A DNA stretch of 64,000 nucleotides from the NCBI GenBank assembly GCA_029204225.1, contig CM055109.1, positions 44,517,054 to 44,581,053 on the forward strand, read 5' to 3'. Shown here piece by piece: positions 54,310 to 64,000 of the stretch. This DNA is from Diphasiastrum complanatum. Lineage: Eukaryota > Streptophyta > Lycopodiopsida > Lycopodiales > Lycopodiaceae. The notes beneath the pieces are model-generated. The model did no database searches. It was not told where the DNA came from and saw only the letters and a list, made by a program, of their open reading frames with translations. Position numbers and translations under genes: made by a program. The stretch's first letter is position 1; the number at the start of each line of letters is the position of its first letter.

Positions 54310-56213
54310 CACGACACCTCGCGAGATTATTCACTTCAGGCTTTGGTTTTGCTCACGTCGTATCTTGATGAGATCGTACTGCACCTTCTCCATGAAGTCC
54401 AGGCGCTCCATATAAAAGTCGTGTTTGTGCAGAAAAAAACGCGCTCCAGCAATCCAATTGGAAGTTGTCCAGGCCAGAAACCTTGATTCCCAAGTACCAC
54501 CCAACATGGTTGCGCGATAATATAGTCTGGCAATCGGCAACTGATTTTGGACTTTATCTGATGCCATGGGAAGATTTGGATTGAATGCCAAGGGAGGTAG
54601 GCAATCATCCCATCTCGTAGCAATGGATGCCAACTTGGACAAATCATTTGTGAATATGGCCGATTGTTGCACGTTTAAATCTGGCGAATTCCAATACTCA
54701 GCACCATAAAACTGAAGTACTCTGATAAAATCAACCGATATCTACCAATAGTATGTTTGGTGAATGATGGGCCAATTTGGGTGTGGATTTTGACTTGATC
54801 CAACGGCACGCCCAAATCTTTTCACTTATTACGTCGTGGCATCGGCAAATAATAGGGATCGACTCGCAATTGGCGAGGGCTGGCAACATAGCTCGTAATA
54901 GAATCTGGAGCTTTTTCAAAAGCTATTGTTCGCCAAGCCGGCTACTCTCCCAATGCGGGTAGTCTATCCAGTTCCTTTCCTGCCTTTATCTCAAAGGTTT
55001 TGAACTTAATAACCAACCGCCCCTTGAGGACAGATGTGGATGTTGGTGCAAAATTTTTTGAATTTGGTCCTCAATGGTGACTGGTTTTTGAAACAAAATT
55101 ATGGTCCCTGAAGAAGATGGACTGGCTTCAGTAGCTTGGGTGTTCGTTGTTTCTGGAATTTCAGGAGCTCCACCCTGGTCCATGCCTGTATCGAATCATG
55201 TATCCACTACTGCCTATTCTTGGTGCTGAGGCGAGAAATGCGGCATGAGTGAAACTGGAATTTGAGGCCCGACTTCCAACGCCTGAGCGGTTCATAATCT
55301 TTAATAATAACTTTTGCCTTGCCAAGCTCAGTGATTGCCGTCGTTTTGAGTTTATCAAATTTCTCTTGAAACCCCGCCAGTGCAGTACGATAGGTTTCCA
55401 CTTTTTGGAACAAGTATCTGATTTCGTCCGGTGTGACTGGGCAATCAAGCACCTAGGTTTGCAAATAGGAATTACGTTCAAGGGTGGTCGCATCCAATTC
55501 ACTTTGAAGACATTCGCGTTCCAACTCGGCTAAGTCCAATTGGCCTGCCAGCAACAAGACTTGTTGTTTTGAATCCTAGACAAATTGCTACTTGGTATTT
55601 CTCTTGATAGCTCATTTGAACTCTCCAAACACAGTTTTGAACCAATTATATGGTTCTAGTGGGGCTTTAGCTATCTTGACTTGGGATTCAACTATCCTAT
55701 GTAGAATCTGGGAAGAGAATTAGTCATAATGGAGGAGTTGAGTAACATCAGAAAATTATTGAGGAGTTGAGTAACGGCATGGATGGCAGAATCAGTAATG
55801 GCCTCTAAAAGATAGTCGTCATTTGTCCAATACAGATCATTCGTGGCATCAATATAAGGCTTAATAGTCTGTTTTGCCTGTTTATGATTCGGTGAGGCTT
55901 GGGTGCCGGATGAAATCCCTATGGCAGCAAGGGCAGCTTCAATTACGTGCACCTTGTGTGTGGCTCCTTGAAAGGGAATATAAAATTTGGATTTCTCCTT
56001 CTTCCAGGTACTGAAGGCAAGAGTGATAAAATCCATGTTAGTTTATCCCGAGAAGGCTCTCTCATGAATACCCATTGCAGTGAGCAGAGGCTCCGCAAGG
56101 GTCATCCACTGAGTGACCATGCTTGTGCTAGGAAGTATCATGATGTCCGTTGCAAATGGGACATCACGATGGATAGTATAACGAGGTGACTGAGAAGTGT
56201 TTGTGGAAGACAT
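54310..56213 (-). pseudogene. Gag-like/coiled-coil ORF of the pol-less LTR element
   Basis: ATG at 56213 opens MSSTNTSQSPRYTIHRDVPF. After a TAA at about 56044 the frame resumes MDFITLAFSTWKKEKSKFYI and PFQGATHKVHVIEAALAAIG (to 55692). A charged helical segment follows (EIRYLFQKVETYRTALAGFQ, EKFDKLKTTAITELGKAKV; about 55450-55280), then a Pro/Thr/Ser linker and SDKVQNQLPIARLYYRATML near 54560. No zinc knuckle and no enzymatic motif. The order (globular N-part, coiled coil, linker) is compatible with a capsid-type protein, but I cannot assign a family. Several stops and frame changes are present. Confidence 0.45.
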
Positions 56214-56325
56214 GGTGGAACAAGGTCAAAAATTGAGAGTAATGAGCGCGAGTGTATAACAGAAAGCAGTATGGAAAGTTTGGAAGGCTTTGGTCACTGA
56301 AAAAATCGGCAAGAGCTTCGCTAGC

Positions 56326-57026
56326 AGATGAAGTTAGTTGTCACGCGTAGGTTCGTTCCAATGAGAGCGATAGCATATCTCAAAATTCAGCATGAATGGA
56401 AGATCCACATCTAACTCTAATATCCATTAACCCTAAGCATTAACACTACAACGATCGACAATGAAGATAGCTTACTCTTTCTCTCTCTCCCTTTCTCTCA
56501 CAAAAAGCATAAGAAATAGCAATTCTAATAACATTCAAATCCGACAAGTAGCAAATACAATAAAAGCATGAGAGATGGAGGAAAAGTGATAGAGAGCAAG
56601 GACATTCACAAATCCATTCCATAAGAGAACCAATCTACTTGTATTGAAATGAGGATATGACATGTGTAGCAAATTCGAGTTTGCCCCTATTTATAGTAGA
56701 GAGGAGGACCTTGGCCTCAAAATCCTATTGGTTCATTTCTACCTCCCTACTTATTCAAACTTAAAAAAGAGTGGGAACCATTCAAAATTGGAGGGAACCA
56801 ATTTGAATTTGAATTTGAACCAATTTTGGTGGGAGTCCCAACTTTATTCACTAACTTGACATTTAGGCCCGCGACATTAAAAGTCCCGCAAAAAGGCCTA
56901 AAGTCCTTTTATTGACTCGTAACTATTCAAATAACTATGTGATCATCGGGTTGGACTTACACATGCAGGGTGCCAAATCCCTCTCACTTATTAACTAGAA
57001 TTAGGGTTGCCTTGGGATCTGCAAAC
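56326..57026 (-). repeat. Right direct repeat (5' LTR if minus-sense)
   Basis: Starts AGATGAAGTTAGTTGTCACG and ends GGGATCTGCAAAC, as the left copy does apart from a few percent substitutions and small indels. Confidence 0.85.
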
Positions 57027-60000
57027 AAAATATTTTGAAGACCAAGTTATACTCATCCCTATCTCAACCCTCCCGACAAGTACTCATCAGTATGTAAGAA
57101 AATCTCTTTATAATGCCTATATTCAACATACTTCTTAGGAGTAGGCGGGCATTAAGCCTAACTTCTAATAGACAAAGGTTTTGGAGCTAGATAGATCAGG
57201 TTTTCTATCCTACCACAATATATGATGTTTACTTTGGACCATCACATTTTCTAATGTTTAACTTTGGGGAATCTATCCTTAGACCAACTTGCTATTGAGA
57301 CATGACACTTCCATAATATCCCATGTGAGGATAGAATATGCTAGATACGTTCTTTGGGAAAGGTTGAGTTCATAACGCATTTCATTTGATGCCCTATTTA
57401 CTGTGAAACTCATGAGAGATGTTACTATATTTTCAAATATTCACATAACTTGCACTCTCTCATCACCTATGATGATCCCATATGTGTTTTTCTCACGCTA
57501 CATGAGATGTCCTTACTATGGTGAGACATGTGCTAGCACATTTAGTCTAACATCAGGACACACAACCTCATATTATGGGTTCCTTCTCTAGAAGAAGACC
57601 ACGAGTAAATCCAGAGTTTTATGAAGAGGATGTACATACTCTCATAAAGACCAAAGATGTTATGTCCGCATTATATACTGAGGATTCAGAATAATCCTGG
57701 ATGTGGATATCCAGTACTCTAATGTTTGCAATTATTAGATATGCCTTGACATTCCAGTCTAGGCCAGAAATATAATTAATCACCTCGAGAGAGCCTAGGC
57801 ACTCCAATTAGGACTTGTGGAGTATTGCATGGTGTTTGACGATTGTGTGCATGCACAAGAGTATCAATAGTAATCGCTTTTGAGTTCAACAAACAATTAG
57901 AACTTTGAAAGGAATATTTCTAGGCTATAGGGGTCTATATATTCCTACAAAAACTTACCCTACTCCACTTCTATAATCTAAATTTCATATATATGGCTCA
58001 AGGGTGAAGTTGTCAAGAATTATTCTTTAGTTTCTTTTCGGTTGGAAAGTTTGGCTCCACAGGTATCCTTTTGGTGCTTGCAATAGGATCTCAAGGATTC
58101 ACATAGGGTGACCTCTACAAAAGACAATGTACAACACATCCTCCTCCTACAGCTAGAGCATCTAGACATACTATGAGTGCACACTTATGCATCCACCTCA
58201 ACTATAAATCATTCATGTGCATCCCTCAAAGCCTTTAATTTTTTTTTTTTTTTTTGGGTTCTCAAAAGCTGATGGAAAAAAGCCCCCAACTTCACGAGTA
58301 AGAATCAAATGTGAAACTTAAGAGTGAGATGTATCTTGGGGGCCTAATATCCATCCATATAGTTGAGGCTCAAGATTTAGAATTCTAGCCATCCCTAGGC
58401 TTAAGAAGTTACTTAAACATGTAATGGGACTCGTTACAAGAAAGTGAGGCACTCACAAGAATGTTCACACAAACATCTAAAACAAAAGAGTAATGATACA
58501 TGATCCACCTATGGTTCCCTTGATGTGTTGTATCAAATATGCCCTAGGGGGTCCATTTCTGCCCCAAAACCACCAATTTCATCTATAGCTATCCATAAAG
58601 TATCTCCACCAAAGCATTCCTCAGCCTCTAAACAAAGAGAAGAAGAAATGGTAAGCCAATTTCTATATGAAGCAAGTCATGCACAAGGGCCTGAAATTGA
58701 TTAAATAAGTGAAAAGTCATTATGGATGGTGAAAGAAACGAAGCACAAAATCTTAAAGTTAATCAAGTTGTAAGTGGGGAGCAATTTGCTACTAATAACA
58801 TGCAAGTAGAAGCTGGTAGTACAATTGACACCAAATCAAAGCATGGGGGCAATATCATGTATTGAAAATATCAAAGAGGAAAACCCTTGATCAAATGATT
58901 CTAGATACTAACCTTGCATTTATGCAAATCAAGAGCACAATTTGGACAATTTTGAAATAAATGATCTTCAACATATCACAACAAAAGCATTTAAGCAATG
59001 TTTCTAATAGTCTAGGGTCAATCACTAAATCAGGGCAAGGTGCAAGATTTAGGATAATATGGACTCTCAAATGGGAGTTTTGACATGTTGAGCATGTAGG
59101 CTACAATACAAGAATAACAAAAGGTTGCTTTGTTTATGATTTTATTCTTTAAAGATCATGTTAATCCTTGTACACTTTTATGATTTCAATGAAAAAAAGA
59201 GATTGGGCATTTCCCTGGTGAAGACCTCAGGGGGCACAATGAGGTAAAATCTGAAGTGAATTGAAATTCATTCATGAAGGAAATGCTTCATCTTTGCCTA
59301 CTAAATGAATCATGCTAGTCGCTAAATGAGACTTGTATTATAGACTCAACTCAACATATGAACTTACTAAGACATTTTTTTAAAGTGAAACATAATTGGT
59401 TTACAACGAAGTAAAAGTATTGCTCCCAATCTCTTTCATAAGATCACACACTGACCATTCCATCATAACAACAAAAAAGGATAAAGTAATGAGAAAGAGT
59501 TTGTCAAAGTGTTTTATGGGAGGATGATAATGCTGGTTAAAAGAGGTGGCATAGTGAGTCCTACCACCACCATAGTTACCACCATAGCTGGTGCTTTAAA
59601 AGAAAAACAAACCCCCTCTCTGCCATCTTACGGTCATCCCTCATTTAAATTGTTCTTAATTTGCCATTATGTGGCATTCCTTCTTTGCCACATAGGGGGA
59701 ACTCAAGGGCCCAATCATGTTCTTTAAAGTTGAGTTCCTTCATCCTCTGTTTTAATTGTGTGTAAATTGCCATTGTGTGGCACACGATATGATATTCTTT
59801 TATTGCCACATAGAGGCTATTCAATACCTACCCCATCTCATGGCAATTACACCAAAGGGCCAAGCACAGGCAGCTTTTGTACGAAGGTTGCCAATCATAA
59901 CACATACTCTTATTGGGCGACTTGCATGCACAATTTAAAATAAAGTGGTTAGTGTTAAGAAAGTCTTAGGTTGCTTTTAGATTAAGAGCATATCAAGTCC

Positions 60001-60282
60001 ATAATTTTGGATGGAATAGTAGTGGAAGGCCTTTCCCTTTTTAGATTTGGCTTGCATTGGTGTGTGGCACATGAAGTGGATGGTAAAGTCCCTTTGCCAC
60101 ATTGTGTCAGCTCAAGCTTGTTATTTGAGCCTATGCTCATTGTTTGTTGAGTTGCCAAATTGAATCTCAATGAACAAAAGTTAAGTGTTGTTTTGGAAGT
60201 CAAACAATCACATGGAGAGATGAAATAAGGAGCACATAGGGGAGGAGGAGAAAACCATTGTTGTGGGCGGGTATATGGGGTC
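57027..60282. other. No gene; faint copia trace
   Basis: Near 57900-57925 the plus strand reads LKGIFLGYRG, the copia integrase C-terminal signature, too short to place. The remaining 3 kb hold no motif I recognise. A run of T lies at 58238-58254. Confidence 0.4.
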
Positions 60283-60720
60283 GTGATTGGTATCAATAAT
60301 GAGTATCAACATGGTATCACAAAACCTACCCGATTGATTTATGATTTTGTAATACCAAGGTCTAGAACCGGACACCCAGTACTAACTATTTTACTATTCA
60401 TATTGATACTTGGGTTTGAGAGATTTTGTGGATTTCATGGTATCAATTATAGTACTATTTTTAGATTTTTTAAAAAATATTTCAGATTTAGTATATCTCA
60501 AATTATGATATTACTCTTGAATTTTTTTTTTAGCATTCTTACATGTTTATACCCGGGTTGATAACCGGCAGGTATCACCCTTGTGATACCAGCCTTGTTT
60601 ATACCAGTCTACAACTCATATACCTCCTTATATTGATACCCAACTGGTATTAATTTTTTTTAAAAACTTCAATACCTTGACCCAACTTGTATTAAAATTT
60701 TTGATACCTGGCCAACATTG
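60283..60720. repeat. Repeat region built on GGTATC/GATACC words
   Basis: GGTATCAATAATGAGTATCAA and ATGGTATCAC at the left face GTGATACCAG, TTGATACCCAACTGGTATT and TTTTGATACCTGG at the right. The ends could pair in part. The layout resembles the GAACCG element at 46.0 kb. No coding capacity is seen; boundaries are approximate. Confidence 0.4.
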
Positions 60721-61385
60721 GAAGAAACCCAATTTGAGAGGAATTTGTATAAAATGCTTGATAAGTGCTAATTTGTTAGCCTTAGGTAACTTGGAACCAT
60801 TTTTGCTTCTACACTTGTCCTTGTCGTAGTCTAAAACCATCAATTGTTACCTTGAATTCTCACTATCATGAAACACCCCCCTAAGTAGCCTAGTTCATAA
60901 TTTGAAACAATCATAATAATAATATGCCATGGTAAATAATATGCCATGGTAAATGAATCATATCATGATCACACTAAGTTGGACAAGAGTGTGGACAAGA
61001 GTGTTAGTTGTGACAATGGAAACCAGCCTATGAATTTTGATCTTCATAGTTGTGGCAATGAAACCCAGCCTATGAATTTAGATATTATGAAGTGTACATA
61101 TAATAGTACTCATAAGGACAATAGTGCAAAGCACAAAAGAGAAAGGTTATACATGAGATACTTGCATGGATCAGAAAGCACTTCAAGCTTTACAGAGTTT
61201 CCTCTCATGATGACCTTCTCAAAACTTGCTACACTCTATAATGCAATAAGAGATTTACATGCTACTCTGTCAAGCTACATTCTCTCTAGTTTTTTTCCCC
61301 TCTTGTGCTATTATTAGTTTTCCGTATATTCATTTCGCCCATTTGGTCAGCTCATCTGATCTGGATGTATAGGCAGGCTGCAGCT
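60721..61385. other. Upstream flank of putative exon; no gene recognised
   Basis: A 123-codon frame at 60946-61317 contains two copies of a NETQPMNLD/NGNQPMNFD passage (from a ~54 bp imperfect tandem repeat at 61005-61090) but resembles no family I know. The 60 bp before 61386 may be 5' UTR of the exon on the right. Confidence 0.4.
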
Positions 61386-61631
61386 ATGGCTGCTGCCTCC
61401 TCCTCCTCCAACGCGCTTGTTTGTGGACACTGCTGCGTCTGCCCAACTAACAATGCCTCCTCATCCTCCAAACCTTCCCTCTCTTCTGCCCGCTTGCAGC
61501 GTTCTGGAGGTGGGTTTGTGCTCACACTGCCTCCTTTGAACCCAGGGAGGGTTGTTCTGAAGGGGCATGTCACTTGCATGGGACTGAAGGTCGTGGATTC
61601 CTATGATTCATCTTTTGAGCTCCAGCCAGAG
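61386..61631 (+). CDS. Putative first exon of a plastid-targeted protein
   Basis: ATG at 61386 opens MAAASSSSNALVCGHCC, a Ser/Ala-rich start without acidic residues for about 50 codons, typical of a plastid transit peptide. LTLPPLNPGRVVLKGHVTC and MGLKVVDSYDSSFELQPE follow. CCAGAG|GTATTT at 61631 is a donor site that leaves the exon in phase 0 (82 codons). The same frame continues beyond the donor to 61814 but loses protein-like composition. I found no convincing second exon up to 64000, so the rest may lie beyond the window. The family is not recognised. Confidence 0.5.
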
Positions 61632-62824
61632 GTATTTATGTATGTCTTGGTGCCGGTTTCTGCTCCTATTTTGCTATGTCGGGTCTTCACATTCATATAC
61701 ATTGAGCTCGTATGCAAACACATTGAGCTCGTATGCAAACCTTGCAACCCTTTTATAAGGATTGTGGCTAATACTTTACCATGTTCAGCTCATAGTCTGC
61801 ATTGTGTTTTGTGAAAGGGAAGGACCCTTTTTGTAGCTTAGCACAATTTAGCGGCTACTTGCTTCCTAGCAAGCTTGCATTCTCGAATGCATTTGTGGTG
61901 GTGATGGGCTGATTCAGGAGTGTCCCAGATAATAACTGAGATGAGCTGATCTTTTTTGGCAGTGCGACCAAATTTTAAGACGTCTTCTTAGCTCCCAAGT
62001 TTTCTGCAAGCAGGTAATTAACGGGACCACTATGTCGTTCACTTGGAACAAGCGCCAAAATGGTGATGAACAATAATTTCGTAGTTGTTCTTCTGGACTT
62101 GTTTGATATCTTTGTAAAGTTTCAGAATCCATTTGTGTTCCATTTTGAGCTATCTTGCTGACATTCTATGTGAAGATTTAAACCTCTGTTGCCATGCCAA
62201 AGACTTGCTTATAAGGGTTTAGTGTTTGATGAGGGGATTTGAATTTTGAAGGGATGGAATTCAGGTTTCTGAGCAACCGGGTGTAGATTCAGGTTCTTGT
62301 TTTGAGTTTACGGGCGAACTATTTCAACCAGTTCCTTGGAGTATCACTACAAAGCATGGTATGCCTCAGGTAGTACGACTTACCATGTAAGTAACTGTAT
62401 TGGTGATGAAAGTCTTGATTCATCTTGCTTACATCTTTAAGTAAGCTTGACATAATCATAAAAGCACTTATTACTTGTGGATTGTGCATTTGTGTCACCG
62501 CTTTAAAAAAAGAATCCTACAAATTGTCACAGATATAGAGGCAATGACCCACACTTAACATGTAATCTGCACAATTATTCAATGATACATCAACATGTAT
62601 CACATCATATCAACACGCAATTGAGGGGCCAAGATCCCCCCAAAAAAAACAAACAAGGAAACTCTATTGACCAATATTCATGGCTCACACTATGCCTTAC
62701 AAACACCCTTGCCATGTGGAAAGAATGGGAAACCTAATGAATGCAGCATGCACTATATTAATCTTGTTCCCTGTATCAACAATTCATGCCTCTTGCAATA
62801 GTGGTATTCTTGTAAATTTTTTCC

Positions 62825-62827
<3 letters not shown>
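61632..62827. other. Possible intron sequence; no gene recognised
   Basis: Contains the tandem pair 'CACATTGAGCTCGTATGCAA' (61699-61738) and otherwise nothing recognisable. Confidence 0.4.

Positions 62828-62867
<40 letters not shown>
62828..62867. repeat. (GA)n microsatellite
   Basis: About 20 GA units without interruption. Confidence 0.96.
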
Positions 62868-62870
<3 letters not shown>

Positions 62871-63555
62871 TATTAATGTCTTTTCCATGCCAAAAGGCGT
62901 ATAAGATGAATAAGTACATATCAGGTGTGTAGAGCAAATGGGAGCGTATGAGAACGTCTATGAGTACGTAATGAAAATGCATATAATGTAAAACTAGGTA
63001 CATATACCAATGATAAAGAAACTACATAAGTATGAATCATGGGTTGGCTATGAAGAAGCCTTAGATCATGTCCTGGAGGTGGTGGTGATGATGCTACTGC
63101 TGCTACTACAGAAAAATGTAATACAGTTGCAGTAAGAAGTATAATTGGGATATGCCGTCGATGTCGAATATGAGAGGGACCTCTCCTCGTGATAGGATGA
63201 GCAGGTCTAACTATAGGATAGCGCAAGGAGGTGCACAATCTTTCAGATTTGTGGTAAGTCATCATCCTCGTCATCCTTTGAATCTAGGCCTGGTCATGAT
63301 CGCTGTCTGGAGAAAAAGGAGGTGATATGCAGCTGTGTGTCTGGAGTACTCTGGTGTGCAAGCAAGAGATCTTGTCATAATAGAAGCATCTCTCGTATCA
63401 TAAGTGCTGCACAACATGGGTCCTCATAGGTAACAAGTGAACGCCAGGTGACTTGCATATCTCTAAACAAACAATAGTATCTCCCACGAATCTCATACTA
63501 GGCTGAGCACAGTCTCCACAACGCCTAGGGAACATAACTGGTAGATCCTATCCTC
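62868..63555. other. No recognisable gene
   Basis: Short frames only. A small GGTGGTGGTGATGATGCTACTGCTGCTACT trinucleotide-rich patch lies at 63078-63108. Confidence 0.4.
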
Positions 63556-63690
63556 TTCAATGTTTCACGAATCACCGATTCAAACAACGAATCGCGGTTC
63601 GAATCGGCTCGGTTCGAATTGGAAAAGTTTTTGAATTGGGTTTAGGGTTTAGGGTAAAAAAAAGGTTCGAATCGATTTTTTAATCATTAC
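63556..63690. repeat. CGAATC/GATTCG word cluster with two telomere-type repeats
   Basis: ACGAATCACCGATTCAAAC, ACGAATCGCGGTTCGAATCG and GGTTCGAATTGG are followed by TTTAGGGTTTAGGG (63641-63654) and GGTTCGAATCGATT. Two TTTAGGG units match the plant telomere repeat but are too few to mean a telomere. The inverted words resemble the GAACCG and GGTATC elements. Confidence 0.5.
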
Positions 63691-64000
63691 AATACACATA
63701 TAGTTATCTAGTAGCAACAATATATGGATAACTGTATGGTTGTAATCTATACTTGTGTTAATGTAGGCTATATGCTGTATGTACCAAGATTTTTTGGTTC
63801 CTTGTATATGTGCATAGAAAATTCAGAATGCTTCTATTTATAATAATCTGATTCGTTCAGATTCAAAGCAGCTGCAGCTCATATACTCATGTTTCTTTGA
63901 CGAAGATCACCTCCCATGTTTCATTTCTTGTTGTGGATGTTTTGTTAGCATATTGTACCAGATACCAGTCTACTGGGTGAAGAGTACTGGGTGAAAAGGG
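63691..64000. other. No recognisable gene
   Basis: AT-rich end of the window; nothing recognised. Confidence 0.4.

Larger units (their letters stand above)
53567..57026 (-). mobile_element. Non-autonomous LTR element with own ORF, no pol
   Basis: Direct repeats of about 700 bp (53567-54272 and 56326-57026) bound 2.05 kb. Minus-strand reading is supported by the internal ORFs and by a purine tract GGTGGGGGATAC beside the left repeat, which would then be the 3' LTR. The sequence next to the right repeat resembles the initiator Met primer site only loosely (TGCTAGCGAAGCTC). No protease, integrase or RT is seen. It matches the layout called TR-GAG or LARD. No target duplication could be identified. 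Confidence 0.65.

Noticed and set aside
53567-57026. Simple segmental tandem duplication of a host locus
   Set aside because: Possible, but the purine tract next to the left repeat and the gag-like internal ORF favour an LTR element. I keep the call at moderate confidence for lack of a target duplication.
63641-63654. TTTAGGGTTTAGGG as telomeric sequence
   Set aside because: Only two units inside a cluster of other short words. It is not an array and not at a sequence end.

Overview
This is nuclear DNA of a land plant with a large, transposon-filled genome. The evidence is GT-AG introns, a plastid-targeted fructokinase-like gene, Ty3 and Ty1/copia LTR elements with tRNA-Asp and initiator-Met primer sites, a hAT transposon, and many long (CT)n/(GA)n tracts. 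A 21.9 kb intron and a relic of a beta-class amino DNA methyltransferase suggest a non-flowering lineage (fern, gymnosperm or similar), but the species cannot be read from the sequence.

Left part (1-20,060): a broken leucine-rich-repeat gene runs into a GC-rich minisatellite with a ~10 bp period. Next is a structurally complete but decayed Ty3 retrotransposon (2000-14866, target duplication CCATG) with gag, protease, RT, RNase H, integrase and an extra coiled-coil ORF region after pol. A second block of the same minisatellite follows. Then comes an unrecognised 232-codon ORF whose 5' side is cut by another LTR (16669-17906), followed by scrambled Ty3 fragments on both strands.

Middle (24,189-48,140): the one clearly functional host gene is a minus-strand FLN1-type fructokinase-like protein (plastid RNA polymerase-associated). 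It has four exons, all GT-AG junctions in phase, and 509 codons. Its second intron spans 25111-46983 and is a nest of elements: copia fragments, a minus-strand hAT transposon with well-formed exons (about 29.8-39.3 kb), a copia element (32619-38572, duplication GGTGC) inserted in the hAT exon just at the conserved TIISDGW motif, a second truncated copia on the minus strand (about 39.99-44.45 kb plus its LTR), and a foldback-like element at 46.0-46.6 kb. Upstream of the start codon lie four long CT tracts within 1 kb.

Right part (49-64 kb): a copia gag scrap; a spliced relic gene (about 50.94-52.76 kb) with the motif order of a beta-class N6A/N4C DNA methyltransferase; a 3.5 kb LTR element with a gag-like/coiled-coil ORF but no pol (53567-57026); long stretches without recognisable genes; one probable first exon of a plastid-targeted protein (61386-61631); and small repeats built from short inverted words.

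The two main full-length LTR elements have premature stops that are nearly all one C-to-T or G-to-A step from a sense codon, as expected from decay of methylated cytosines. The observations most worth following up are the methyltransferase relic, the nested hAT/copia insertion inside the FLN1 intron, and the 10 bp-period palindromic minisatellite.
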